From positions 62,001-126,000 of the forward strand of contig NZ_SORE01000011.1 in assembly GCF_004366595.1 (NCBI RefSeq): a DNA stretch of 64,000 bases, written 5' to 3'. The notes beneath the pieces are model-generated. The model was given only the letters and a program-made list of their open reading frames with translations. It searched no databases and was not told where the DNA came from. The DNA is from Paraburkholderia rhizosphaerae. GTDB lineage: Bacteria > Pseudomonadota > Gammaproteobacteria > Burkholderiales > Burkholderiaceae. A program made the translations under genes and the position numbers. Positions 52,473-61,239 of this stretch are shown one piece after another. Numbering within the stretch: position 1 is the stretch's first letter; each line of letters starts with the position of its first letter.

Positions 52473-52967
52473 TCACTTACCTAGCGCTTCGGCTGCAGCC
52501 TCCTCCTCAGCGAGGAGAGACAGCTTCTCGTCGGTGGCTTTTTCTTCCTTCAACGTCTGCAGCAGCAGAGTGACTGCATGCGTTTCTCCGAGCTGTTTCG
52601 CAAGCACGATGATTGCACCATAGGCGGCAATCTCGTAATGCTCCACCTTTTGTGCAGCGCCAATCAGTCCCGCATCGAGGACCGGCCCACGCTCGACGCT
52701 ATCGATGAGCTCCTGACCTTCCTCAACCAGCCCTTCCATCGCGACGCATTTGACCCGCTTGAGCCGGATCTCGCAAGATTCAACAACCTGGTCCAGCCGC
52801 TCGATCTGGCCTCGCGTCTCTTCCAGGTGAGTCAGAAAGGCAGCGCTCAGATCGGGATTTGTCGCCGCGCGGGCAAGCTTCGGTAGTGACTTCGTCATCT
52901 GCTTCTCCGCGCTGTATATGTCGGATAGCGAATGGATGAACAGATCGCTGATAGTCTGGATGGTCAT
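52473..52967 (-). CDS. DUF892 ferritin-like protein, YciE/YciF type (164 aa)
   Basis: Four-helix-bundle protein of the YciF family, related to rubrerythrin. Expected metal-site glutamates are in LSDIYSAEKQMTKSLPKLA, LTHLEETRGQIERLDQVV and VEHYEIAAYGAIIVLAKQLG. Family members are induced by osmotic and general stress. The ATG at 52967 begins MTIQTISDLFIHSLSDIY, as usual. It follows the Mn catalase by 112 bp on the same strand; DUF892 and Mn catalase genes are commonly neighbours. Confidence 0.92.
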   Translation of the reverse strand: MTIQTISDLFIHSLSDIYSAEKQMTKSLPKLARAATNPDLSAAFLTHLEETRGQIERLDQVVESCEIRLKRVKCVAMEGLVEEGQELIDSVERGPVLDAGLIGAAQKVEHYEIAAYGAIIVLAKQLGETHAVTLLLQTLKEEKATDEKLSLLAEEEAAAEALGK

Positions 52968-53079
52968 GGTTTGCTCCGTGAACAGAAAAAATCGATGTGT
53001 GGTGCAATACTGGCCCGATTTGTCGCCGACCCTGGGCCGGTCGACAATCGCTCAGTATCGAAAACAGCTTTGCGTCCCG

Positions 53080-53964
53080 TCACTTCAGGTCATTGGAAAC
53101 GGCCTCCGCACTTCCGAGTTCCGCGCCGGTCATCGGGTCACTGTCTGGATCTGACCGAAGACGCGCCGCCATGGCCGAGAGTGACGTTTTCTCGGCAGGA
53201 TCGAGATTGACCCCGGCATTGCCGTCCCCGCCGTCCACGGCCGGCCCGCCATCCGTCATCGTGAGCCCGGTACCGCTGTTCCAGGGCGCTCCGAACACCG
53301 TCCCGCCATGCGACATCTTGAAGTAGGTGCTCGCGAATTCGGGCATTGGTGCCAGCTTGCCCGAGGGGAAATTGGGCGATATCGCATACAGCGCTTTTTC
53401 GAATGATTTCTGGTGTGCGACTTCACGAGTCATCAAAAAGCCCAACGCATCGCGAATACCTGGGTCGTCTGTGACGTTGATGAGCCGCTCGTAGAGAATC
53501 TTCGCCCGGGCCTCCGCCGCGATGTTCGAACGCAGGTCCGCCGTCGGCTCGCCGATTGTGTCAATGTACGCGGCCGTCCACGGGACGCCTCCTGAATTGG
53601 TCAACGCGGGACCACCGCCATGCAGGAGCTGGGTAACGTGGCTGTCGTTTCCCGCAGCGTTGAGTTTGCGGTACAGCTCGGCCTGCTCGTCCACAGCCTC
53701 CGCGAGCTCGCCTTTCGCGCCGCGGTTGAGCATCGCCACGATCGAACCGATGATCTCGAGGTGGCTAAGTTCCTCTGTCGCGATGTCGTACAGCATGTCC
53801 TTGCGACCCGGATCTTCCTCGGCGACTGCCTGGGTGAAGTAGCGCATCGCAGCGGCAAGCTCGCCTTGCGGACCGCCGAACTGCTCCAGCATCAGATTCG
53901 CCAGACCGGGATTGGTCCCGCCGACGCGCACCGTGTATTGCAGCAGCCTGTTGTGCATGAACAT
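53080..53964 (-). CDS. Manganese catalase (294 aa)
   Basis: Non-haem dimanganese catalase that dismutates hydrogen peroxide. Metal ligands are in LMLEQFGGPQGELAAAMRYF, YDIATEELSHLEIIGSIVAM, NIAAEARAKILYERL and LMTREVAHQKSFEKAL. The C-terminal extension is Asp/Gly/Ala-rich. The ATG at 53964 follows GGAGACTCTC and starts MFMHNRLLQYTV; the frame is open to 53997. It heads the group Mn catalase, DUF892, lipoprotein, mntH. It probably protects in stationary phase or under desiccation. Confidence 0.95.
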   Translation of the reverse strand: MFMHNRLLQYTVRVGGTNPGLANLMLEQFGGPQGELAAAMRYFTQAVAEEDPGRKDMLYDIATEELSHLEIIGSIVAMLNRGAKGELAEAVDEQAELYRKLNAAGNDSHVTQLLHGGGPALTNSGGVPWTAAYIDTIGEPTADLRSNIAAEARAKILYERLINVTDDPGIRDALGFLMTREVAHQKSFEKALYAISPNFPSGKLAPMPEFASTYFKMSHGGTVFGAPWNSGTGLTMTDGGPAVDGGDGNAGVNLDPAEKTSLSAMAARLRSDPDSDPMTGAELGSAEAVSNDLK

Positions 53965-53997
53965 GAGAGTCTCCGATTCAGTGAATGCCAGCAACAC

Positions 53998-54351
53998 AGC
54001 GCATGGGGTATGCCCGCGAGGACGCGGTCTACCATTGAGTCAGGCATGCCATGCACATTGAGCGTGCGTCACAAGATGCGCACGGTCATGTTCTCGTAGC
54101 AACAGCAAGACAGTCATGGATTGAGACGATTCGGGCGAACCGGGGAAGCATGGCCATCAGAGCAAACGCCAATGGAGTTATTTTTTTGGAAGCTGGCCTG
54201 CGTGACAGCGACACATGGCGTGACGCTTCGGAATTGAAAATATTATCGGCGTACTCTGCATAACTGATGAACACAAAGTTTCAATGTCGGTTTCGCGATG
54301 AGCCGAGTGCGCCTGCCGCATTTGCATCGGGAATGCTTCGTGAGGGCGCGA
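53998..54351. other. Intergenic, no recognised gene
   Basis: About 350 bp upstream of the Mn catalase, with an AT-rich patch near 54176-54260. It should contain the promoter of the manganese group; no clear OxyR or MntR site was picked out. Confidence 0.35.
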
Positions 54352-54528
54352 TCAACGGCGCGTTCGGCGCTTACGTGGTTTCGGCGATGTCAACGCTGCA
54401 GTCCAGAAATTGACTGCCTCCCGTTTCGCAGCCGATGCGAGTCGCCCTCGTGCAGCTCCGATCGCGGCATGCGCACCGCTGAGCCACATGCTCAGGAAAG
54501 GATTTTTCTTCGTCCATGGATTTTTCAT
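54352..54528 (-). CDS. Small phasin-like basic protein (58 aa)
   Basis: MKNPWTKKNPFLSMWLSGAH followed by Ala/Arg repeats and PKPRKRRTRR. Burkholderia genomes encode many such short proteins, some annotated near polyhydroxyalkanoate genes; the function is unknown. The ATG at 54528 is chosen because the conserved MKNPW start falls there; the ribosome binding site is poor. It lies alone, upstream of the Mn catalase on the same strand. Confidence 0.55.
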   Translation of the reverse strand: MKNPWTKKNPFLSMWLSGAHAAIGAARGRLASAAKREAVNFWTAALTSPKPRKRRTRR

Positions 54529-54749
54529 GACAAGGTAGCCCTTGGAACCAAAGCTCATTGAAGTGATTGAATGCCGTACGCACCGTACGCTTGACGAAGC
54601 GAGCCAACGCTTTTTGTAGCGCAACACGTGTTCCCGCGGATACAGAAATGCGTGCAGGCATGTCGACCGGATGCGAGCACCCTCCTGAACGGCGTTGACA
54701 AAAGCTCGCGCCTGGTTGGCGCAGGAATAGTTGACTTCCGAATCATTGC

Positions 54750-55595
54750 TTGTACACTAAGCCATGTTGCAACGCAGCAATCGCCCCCTCTCCGCGGCGC
54801 GTCGTTTGGTGTTTCGATGCAGAGTGTCTGGATGGTCAGGTCGCGTGCGGAAGCAACGAAGTGGCGCTCTCGGCTGAATTGGCTGCCGAGATGCCCGGCC
54901 TCGTATGGCCTCTTGAAACTTCCCGTTCACCCGACGGCACGTCCCGGTCGCACGAGCCGTATGCGCCTCCGACTTTACTGGTGCTCGATTTCCTAGAGTT
55001 CGTCTGGGCAAATGTTGGCAAGCCAGTGAAAGTGGAGTATCACAGCTATCAACGGCACCACCATTTGCGGTTCGACATTGAAGAAGGACAGGCAGATTTT
55101 TGCGAGGACGTGAACCGGCTTTTCAGTCGCAACGGCGTCGCTTATGAGCTGACAGCAGCGGGGCAGATCCGGCGTATCTTGCCTGAAGCATTGGGCGACA
55201 TTATCGCGCGGTCCCGATTCGAAACCGGCGATTCACTTCTGGACGGCCTGCTCGAAGAAAGCCGAGCCAAGTTCTCTGATCCAGATCCGCTCATCCGACG
55301 CGAAGGTTTGGAGAGGCTGTGGGACGGATGGGAAAGGCTGAAGACGTTAGCGGACAGCGACAAGAAGACGTCAATTACGACGATTCTTGATGGCGCTGCC
55401 AGAGGGGAGCCGGACATCAGGCAACTGCTGGAAGATGAGGCGAAGACTCTCACTACGGTCGACAACACGAAGCTGATCCGGCATTATGAGATAACGCAGA
55501 AACCGGTGTTCGATACGGACCACGTCGACTACCTCTTCTTTCGGCTCTTCGCACTGGTGACGCTGTTGATCAGAAAAAACGCGCCTCAAACATAG
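54750..55595 (+). CDS. Hypothetical protein with HEPN-like C-terminus (up to 281 aa)
   Basis: Not confidently recognised. The N-terminal 60 residues include VALSAELAAEMPGLVWPLET. A middle domain follows (PVKVEYHSYQRHHHLRFDIE; RNGVAYELTAAGQIRRILPE). The C-terminal 100 residues are helical, with KLIRHYEITQKPVFDTDHVD and YLFFRLFALVTLLIRK. The end recalls HEPN/AbiJ-type defence proteins in layout only. The start is a TTG at 54750 without a clear ribosome binding site, so the true start may be later. A strong terminator follows directly. Confidence 0.6.
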   Translation: MYTKPCCNAAIAPSPRRVVWCFDAECLDGQVACGSNEVALSAELAAEMPGLVWPLETSRSPDGTSRSHEPYAPPTLLVLDFLEFVWANVGKPVKVEYHSYQRHHHLRFDIEEGQADFCEDVNRLFSRNGVAYELTAAGQIRRILPEALGDIIARSRFETGDSLLDGLLEESRAKFSDPDPLIRREGLERLWDGWERLKTLADSDKKTSITTILDGAARGEPDIRQLLEDEAKTLTTVDNTKLIRHYEITQKPVFDTDHVDYLFFRLFALVTLLIRKNAPQT

Positions 55596-55605
55596 CAACG
55601 ACACA

Positions 55606-55629
55606 AAAAAGGGCCTTACGGCCCTTTTT
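55606..55629. terminator. Rho-independent terminator, bidirectional
   Basis: AAAAAGGGCC (55606-55615) pairs with GGCCCTTTTT (55620-55629) over TTAC, followed by ATTT. It ends the plus-strand gene at 54750 and, on the minus strand, the small gene at 55628. Confidence 0.9.
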
Positions 55630-55804
55630 ATTTGGTTGACGACGTTTTCCACTCTGGCAACTCGGGGTACGTCCGTCGATCTGACCTCCGCGCCGCAGAC
55701 TGCAATTTGGCCTTGGCGTCCTTGGTCAGCACCGGAATTGAGGCGAGCGACATCCGTGCGCTCTTCGGGCCCGACTGCGGCTTCGATTTCAGTGCGTGGC
55801 TCAT
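55628..55804 (-). CDS. 58-aa basic protein translationally coupled to the upstream ORF
   Basis: Starts MSHALKSKPQSGPKSARMSL, rich in Lys, Ser and Pro, and ends just before the shared terminator. The ATG at 55804 overlaps the stop of the minus-strand ORF (55801-55803) as ATGA, which is good evidence for a real coupled gene. Function unknown; it may be a small partner of the broken protein encoded upstream. Confidence 0.55.
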   Translation of the reverse strand: MSHALKSKPQSGPKSARMSLASIPVLTKDAKAKLQSAARRSDRRTYPELPEWKTSSTK

Positions 55805-56460
55805 ACCAACTCCTTTTCACGCAAATAGTCTAACAGCTTTTCCCAGCTGGGACTTCCCTCGCCCAAATCGAACTCCATCAGTCGCTGACTGCCGTTCCTT
55901 TCCCACCAGGCTGGATCGCGCGCAAGGACGTCCTGCACGGTTCGGCAATCGGCGAGGTGAGCCGCGCCAGCTGTTTCGCCTTCTAGCAAGACCGCGTCAA
56001 ACCCAACCTTCGGCCAGTAACGATACCCGATCATGTCTGGAATAAAGCCGCGCCCGCCGCCGGCAATGAGCGAAATCGATACGAAGCCCAAGCTGTGCGC
56101 TGTCATCGCACACAGCGCGAACGAGATGGTCCCCAAATAGCTCGGAGCATCGTCCGCAAGATAGTGGTGGTCAGGGGTGCCATACACTGCATCTGTTGCC
56201 GCAACATGGCGACATCGTCCGCCGTCAGCGCCTCGCGCCAGCTTACGGCCGGCGTTCCACCCGCATCGACGTCTGCATGTTCGGTGACCAGCACGCGGTA
56301 CGATCGAAGGATCGCCGGTGCCGGCTGACGCAGCCCCCTGCCCGGGACGTGCAACGAGCCCATCAACAGATTGTGCTGGCCGTTGGGCGCTCTGACGTCC
56401 AGCGCCCACACGTAAGCACCGGCGCCTGATGCGATTTGAGCCTCCGCGATCGATGACAGG
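55801..56460 (-). pseudogene. Unknown protein, decayed, C-terminal region readable
   Basis: The last 110 residues read well (ISLIAGGGRGFIPDMIGYRY, WPKVGFDAVL, CRTVQDVLARDPAWWERNGS, SPSWEKLLDYLREKELV) and resemble the end of an uncharacterised phage- or toxin-associated protein. The part before it is in a second frame (YVWALDVRAPNGQHNLLMGS, PGRGLRQPAPAILRSYRVLV) and is separated by a frameshift near 56120. It is joined to an unrelated receiver-domain fragment at 56461, giving a false 347-codon ORF. Confidence 0.55.
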
Positions 56461-56796
56461 GTGACGTAGAACGTATTCGTCCTGCGCGGTAAAAGCTACA
56501 ATAACGATATGCTGGGTCTGCCTGTGGCGCCGCAACTGCCGTGCGACCTCGAATCCATCCATGCCGGGCATGTTGATGTCCAGTATCGCGATGTCCGGCG
56601 TCCAGCCGTTGATGGCGTGGATAACCGCCATCCCGCTCAGGACAAATTGAGCTTCATATCCTGACAGGTAAAGTGACGCAGTGATTGCTTCGGCGCCGGG
56701 CCGGTAGTCGTCGACGACGAGTAGTCGGCGCCGACAGTCTGCCTGCCGCTGGGATAGCACGCGTGGCGTCCAGCGTGCAGTTTGGAATGGTCTCAT
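56461..56796 (-). pseudogene. Response-regulator receiver domain, truncated
   Basis: CheY-like domain: RRLLVVDDYRPGAEA, the acceptor Asp in DIAILDINMPGMDGFEVARQ, and IVIVAFTAQDE with the conserved Thr. The lysine motif and last helix are missing because the match ends at 56461. It is divergent from the RsbRD-type histidine kinase at 56927 by about 130 bp and was probably its partner. Start at 56796 or 56844. Confidence 0.75.
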
Positions 56797-56926
56797 GTGT
56801 AATACAGCTTTCAGTGCGCTGAACTCCGCAGAGGCTTGACGCATCCGCTGTTCCCGGAACGTGGACGGCAGCGCGGCGGCCTAAAACTTGCGATGTCCCA
56901 TGGCACCGCACGCGACCGGGGGGATT

Positions 56927-58057
56927 ATGAGTCTGTCGGACTTTATCGAAGCAAACCTTCCTGAGCTGGTCGACGAGTGGGCGGAATATGCCCGCACAAT
57001 CAGCCTGAAGGACAGCCATCTCACCGACACCCAATTGCGGAACTCGGCCCGTGACATCCTGATCCGGATCGCGGCGCATATGCGCCAACCGCAGACCGCT
57101 GAGCAGCAGCAGGCCAAGTCGCGCGGCAACGAACACGATCCGGCATCCGGTTTCGACAGGGTCGCCCACGAGCACGCAGACGACCGCCTTGCACAGGGCT
57201 ACGGGATCAACGAGGTGGTGGCGGAATATCGCGCCCTGCGCGCCAGTGTGCTGCGGCAATGGCAGCAGAGGTCGCCGGACGCCGCAGCGGCTTCTGAGGA
57301 GATGGTCCGGTTCAATGAGGCAATCGACCATATGCTCGCGGAATCGGTCCGGCACTACGCGCAACGCACGGAGCGCATCCGGGATCTGTTTGCTGGCGTG
57401 CTGGCGCACGACCTGCGTTCCCCCCTTGGCGCAATATTGAATTCGGCGCAGGTCGTTCTGCATGACGACGGCCTGTCATCATCCAGCGTGAAAGCGGTCG
57501 CGATCGCGCAACGCAGCGCCGTGCGCATGAAGCATATGATTGACGATCTTCTCGTCTTCACGCGTACCCGCCTGGGTGACATGCTGCCAGTCGACTTCAC
57601 GCCGCAGGATATCGGGCGAATCTGCAACGACGCGGCAGATGAGGTACGCGCTTCATATCCGGACGCATGCATCAAAGTGTGCGTCACGGGAGAGCTTGCC
57701 GGCAGGTGGGACGGCACCCGGATCGGCCAGCTGCTGGTTAACCTGCTGGTGAACGCAGTCCAGCACGGCTCAGGGAATATAAGCGTGGATGCTCTTGGTC
57801 ACGGTGAGCAGCTAACACTCATCGTGTCGAACGAAGGCGCTCCGATACCGGCGACCGCCCTGCCCACGCTCTTTGATCCATTGACGCGGGCAAGCCGTTC
57901 GGCCAGGCGAAGCGGACCGCCCTCGAGCATGGGCCTGGGTCTTTACATCTGCCGGTGCATCGCACGTGCGCATAACGGCACCATAGAGGCCGAATCGGCA
58001 GAAGGTGGGACGAGTTTCACGGTGCAGATCCCCCGTTTTCCGTCGACGGAACGTTGA
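56927..58057 (+). CDS. Histidine kinase with RsbRD N-terminal domain (376 aa)
   Basis: The N-terminal 150 residues form an RsbRD-like all-helical sensor domain (MSLSDFIEANLPELVDEWAE; YGINEVVAEYRALRASVLRQ). Then come HisKA with the phospho-acceptor His in AGVLAHDLRSPLGAILNSAQ and HATPase_c with N box GQLLVNLLVNAVQHGSGN, G1 and G2 (SSMGLGLYICRCIARAHNG). No membrane segment, so it is cytosolic. The ATG at 56927 follows GGGGGGATT; the frame opens at 56888. RsbRD domains occur in stressosome-type stress signalling. Its likely partner is the truncated receiver on the other strand. Confidence 0.92.
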   Translation: MSLSDFIEANLPELVDEWAEYARTISLKDSHLTDTQLRNSARDILIRIAAHMRQPQTAEQQQAKSRGNEHDPASGFDRVAHEHADDRLAQGYGINEVVAEYRALRASVLRQWQQRSPDAAAASEEMVRFNEAIDHMLAESVRHYAQRTERIRDLFAGVLAHDLRSPLGAILNSAQVVLHDDGLSSSSVKAVAIAQRSAVRMKHMIDDLLVFTRTRLGDMLPVDFTPQDIGRICNDAADEVRASYPDACIKVCVTGELAGRWDGTRIGQLLVNLLVNAVQHGSGNISVDALGHGEQLTLIVSNEGAPIPATALPTLFDPLTRASRSARRSGPPSSMGLGLYICRCIARAHNGTIEAESAEGGTSFTVQIPRFPSTER

Positions 58058-58267
58058 CCTGCGCGGTCTTCTATCGCGGTTCGCAGCGAAAGTTTGTTGC
58101 GCCTCATCGTACCAGTCATCAGATCGGTCGCCGACCGGGCCCGTGGTCGAATGGCCGCTGCACTCATAAAGCTGACTCTCGCGTGCACGCAGTCGAACGT
58201 CGGCTGAGGGTGTTGTCGGCGGTGCGAATCCGGCATTAGATGGCGGCGCAAGGTTGAGTGAATTCAT

Positions 58268-58300
58268 CAACAATGAAGGGGCCACACGGCCCCCTTGTTG
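58268..58300. terminator. Hairpin near IS21 outer end
   Basis: CAACAA (58268-58273) and GGGGCC (58278-58283) pair with GGCCCC (58288-58293) and TTGTTG (58295-58300). Lies 20 bp past the last ORF of the IS21-type element. Could be its transcription terminator. Confidence 0.5.
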
Positions 58301-58318
58301 ACGATCCGGCGACGTCGA

Positions 58319-58537
58319 TCAGAATGGCGGGTCGCGCTTGCTGGATCGCGGCTCGTGTGTCTGTCGCTCTTCGCGCAGCAGACGTTGCATCTCCGGCAGA
58401 TACCGGGCGCAGATGACTTCTCGCAGGTCGTCGAGCAGTTCGAACACGGCAAGGGCCTGCTCAGGTGTCCAGTTCTCGGGCACGACGAACGGCAGACCGC
58501 GCCGGCGCCCCGATGGCAGCAACGGTGCGCGGCTCAT
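58319..58537 (-). CDS. Small IS21-associated protein (72 aa)
   Basis: Starts MSRAPLLPSGRRRGLPFVVP and continues with a helical part (WTPEQALAVFELLDDLREVI). ATG at 58537 overlaps the istB stop as ATGA, so it is coupled to istB. Short proteins like this accompany one IS21 subgroup; the role is unknown. The C-terminus is charged (RLLREERQTHEPRSSKRDPP). Confidence 0.7.
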   Translation of the reverse strand: MSRAPLLPSGRRRGLPFVVPENWTPEQALAVFELLDDLREVICARYLPEMQRLLREERQTHEPRSSKRDPPF

Positions 58538-59331
58538 GATGCTGGCCCCTTCTTCGCCGCAGGCGTTCGGGTCTTGCGTTGCCGGGCACGCGCCTCGGTT
58601 CGCTCGCGCGCTTCCTTGAGACGGTACGATTCGCCCTCGATCGAGATCACCTCCGAGCGATGCACGAGGCGATCGACCAGCGACACAACGCACGCCGCGT
58701 TCGGGAACACCTCCGACCAGTCCTTGAATGCCTTGTTGGTTGTAACAATGGTCGAACGCGCTTCATACCGGCGGCTGATGAGTTCGAACAGCAGGTCGGC
58801 ATGGCGGTTTGTGTACGAGAGGTAGCCGACCTCGTCGATCACCAGGATGTCGGGCGCCGCATAGTGATGCAGGCGTCGCCGCAGCGCCGAATCGCTGTCG
58901 AGCGCAGCCAGTTCCCCCAGCATCTCGCTTGCCGATCTGAACAGCACGGAGTGGCCCGCGACGAGCGCCTGGTTCGCCAGGTTGCGCGCAAGCGTTGACT
59001 TGCCCACGCCGTTCGGGCCGATGAACACGACATTGGTCGCGTCAGCGACGAATCCGAGCGACATCAGCTCCTCGACTGCGCCCCGGTCGATGCGTTTGGG
59101 CCATTCCCATTCGAAGTCTGCGAGCGTCTTGAAGTGGCCAAGCTTCGCGTCACGGATGCGACGCTGCAGCGAACGGTGTGCGCGCTCATCCTCTTCCCAT
59201 TGCAGCAACGGCGCGACCCATTCTGCACCCTCGACTTCCGGCCAGTGTTCGAGCAGGCCGTTCAGATGCAGGGCCTTCGCGCGGGCGCGCTGGATCTCAG
59301 TGTTGTTCGGGCTGGGCATCGTCATGGTCAT
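58534..59331 (-). CDS. istB: IS21 helper ATPase IstB (265 aa)
   Basis: AAA+ ATPase related to DnaC, which selects target DNA for IstA. Walker A is FIGPNGVGKSTLARNLANQA, Walker B is DILVIDEVGYLSYTNRHADL, and STIVTTNKAFKDWSEVF is the sensor 1 region. Length is normal. It overlaps the end of istA by 35 bp and is followed by a coupled small ORF. It appears intact even though istA is broken. Confidence 0.94.
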   Translation of the reverse strand: MTMTMPSPNNTEIQRARAKALHLNGLLEHWPEVEGAEWVAPLLQWEEDERAHRSLQRRIRDAKLGHFKTLADFEWEWPKRIDRGAVEELMSLGFVADATNVVFIGPNGVGKSTLARNLANQALVAGHSVLFRSASEMLGELAALDSDSALRRRLHHYAAPDILVIDEVGYLSYTNRHADLLFELISRRYEARSTIVTTNKAFKDWSEVFPNAACVVSLVDRLVHRSEVISIEGESYRLKEARERTEARARQRKTRTPAAKKGPAS

Positions 59332-59853
59332 CGGCAGTCAGTTGATCGTAGGTGTCGAGCTTGTGCGGTTGCACGGGCGTATCCTTGCGGCGCACGTGTT
59401 CGGGCAGGTTCACGGCAACGGGCGGTGGCGTGCCGCGCTCGGCGCGTTGGCGCTCCAGCGCGGCGCGCACGCTGTTCGCGTGCGCAGAACCCTTGCGCAG
59501 GGCCTCCTCGACGGCGAGCTGCAGTTCGGCGGCGCCATAGCGCTCAAGCAGGCGCAGCAGCGCCGTGGTGAGTCCTCCGATGTTCGCGCCACGCTCCGCT
59601 GCGCGCTCAAGCAACTTCCGGCAGGCCGGTACGGCCTTCGTGAGGCTGTTGACGCCGCGATGCTGACGGGCCTGGTGCTTGAACTGCTCGAGCGTCTTCA
59701 GGTGCTGGGGGTTCTCGAGCTGCGCGCCACGGTCGAAGCTGCGACGATGGCTGGCGATCATCTCTGCGCCGTCGAACACCCGGACCTGCTCGAGGTCGGC
59801 ACGCACGCTCAACGTGCGACGCACATGCGTGCGCGGGATCGTGTAGTCGTTCA
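59297..59853 (-). pseudogene. istA: IstA transposase, C-terminal part (separated by inversion)
   Basis: NDYTIPRTHVRRTLSVRADL is the Mu-type transposase C-terminal beta-barrel start; a helical tail follows (LKTLEQFKHQARQHRGVNSL). In intact IstA this continues directly from YVRFDLN, which here lies at 61188 on the opposite strand. An ATG at 59854 exists only because of the new junction. Still in normal position relative to istB. Confidence 0.88.
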
Positions 59854-60230
59854 TCTGTCGCCGCTGCGATCGTGGCAACCGCTATTGCGATAGCGAGTGC
59901 GCACGGGCGGCCCGCCGCGAGAACCTGCGTGCTGCCGGGCGCCGCTATCAGAGCACCCGCCGCGGGCGCTTTGCACACGCGGCCCGAACCCGGCGCCACC
60001 GGGCCCGATGCAAATTCGTGACGCATCACGGTTCACCCGCCCCCTCCCCGAATGATGTACTGCAACCGGACCTTGACGCCGCCGTTGCAGTGGCCAACGC
60101 CGCCGGCAATGCGGCGGCGCCGCGCTGTCATTGCTGTGGCTGCGCGTTGCCGCCGTTTGTGCGAACCGGCTTTGTGCGTCGTCGAGGCTCCCATCGTGTC
60201 CATCGACCCAATCGCGGAGATCCTGAATGA
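59854..60230 (+). pseudogene. CxxC zinc-ribbon-like IS21 passenger protein, C-terminal part
   Basis: From 59854 the frame reads ICRRCDRGNRYCDSECARAA then RRENLRAAGRRYQSTRRGRF and a second Cys cluster, CHCCGCALPPF. Its stop overlaps the ATG of the IstA N-terminal part at 60227, as in intact elements where it is coupled to istA. The start of the gene is at 61239 on the other strand (MQATGRLFLCARCRAQV). Confidence 0.7.
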
Positions 60231-61188
60231 CCATCGGAGCCGAACTCGAAGCGAAGATCCTTCGCTATTACCATGTCGAGAAGTGGCGCTGCGGCACCAT
60301 TGCGAAGCAGTTGCACGTGCATCGCGAGACGGTGCAGCGTGTGCTTGCCCATGCAGGGCTGCCCCGGCACGGGCCGCCGCCGCGCCCCTCGATGATCGAA
60401 CCTTACCTGCCGTTCATCCAGCAGACCCTGGAGAAGTTCCCCACGCTCACTGCGAGCCGGCTGTATGCCATGGTGCGCGAGCGCGGCTATGAGGGCGCGC
60501 GCGATCACTTCCGGCATCGGGTCGCGCTGCATCGGCCCCGTCCCGTTGCGGAGGCGTTCCTGCGATTGCGGACCCTCCAGGGCGAACAGGCGCAGGTCGA
60601 CTGGGGACACTTCGGTCACCTCGAGATCGGCCGCGCCCGCCGGCCGCTGATGGCCTTCGTGATGGTGCTCTCGTACTCACGCGACATTTACCTGCGCTTC
60701 TTCCTTGACGCGCGCATGGAGAACTTCCTGCGTGGCCACATCGGCGCGTTCAACACCTGGTGCGGCCTGCCAAGGGTTCTGCTCTACGATAACCTCAAGT
60801 CGGCCGTGCTCGAGCGTCAGGGTGATGCGATCCGCTTCCATCCAACGCTGCTTGCCTTCGCTGGCCACTACCGTTTCGAGCCGAGGCCCGTGGCCGTCGC
60901 GCGTGGCAACGAGAAGGGGCGTGTGGAGCGCGCCATCCGCCATATCCGCGAAGCGTTCTTCGCCGCGCGCAAGTTCACCGATCTCGCCGATCTGAATGCG
61001 CAGGCCGAGCACTGGTGCCGCACGCAGGCGGCCGACCGGCCGTGTCCCGAAGACCGGGACATCACCGTGCGTGAGGCGCTCGCACAGGAGCGAGCGCAAC
61101 TGCTGCCGTTACCGGAGAACCCGTATCCGGTGGAGGAGCAACTCGCCGTGAAGGTTGGCAAGACGCCGTACGTGCGCTTCGATCTGAA
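60227..61188 (+). pseudogene. istA: IstA transposase, N-terminal and catalytic part (separated by inversion)
   Basis: Helix-turn-helix start (RCGTIAKQLHVHRETVQRVL), then the DDE core: Asp in QAQVDWGHFGHLEIGRARRP, Asp in PRVLLYDNLKSAVL, Glu in ARGNEKGRVERAIRHIREAF. Homology ends at KTPYVRFDLN; the frame then runs through unrelated sequence to 61468. With the 59297-59853 part it makes a complete IstA of about 505 residues. Confidence 0.88.
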
Positions 61189-61239
61189 TACCTGCGCCCG
61201 GCAACGGGCGCACAGAAACAAGCGGCCCGTGGCCTGCAT
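61185..61239 (-). pseudogene. CxxC zinc-ribbon-like IS21 passenger protein, N-terminal part
   Basis: ATG at 61239 behind GAGGATCGCCG gives MQATGRLFLCARCRAQVF, which joins in frame to ICRRCDRGNRYC at 59854 when the inverted segment is flipped. The two CxxC pairs would then be eight residues apart, a typical zinc ribbon. Confidence 0.65.

Noticed and set aside
56654..57463. 269-codon minus-strand frame
   Set aside because: Antisense of the histidine kinase.
58982..59893. 303-codon plus-strand frame
   Set aside because: Antisense of istB and istA.
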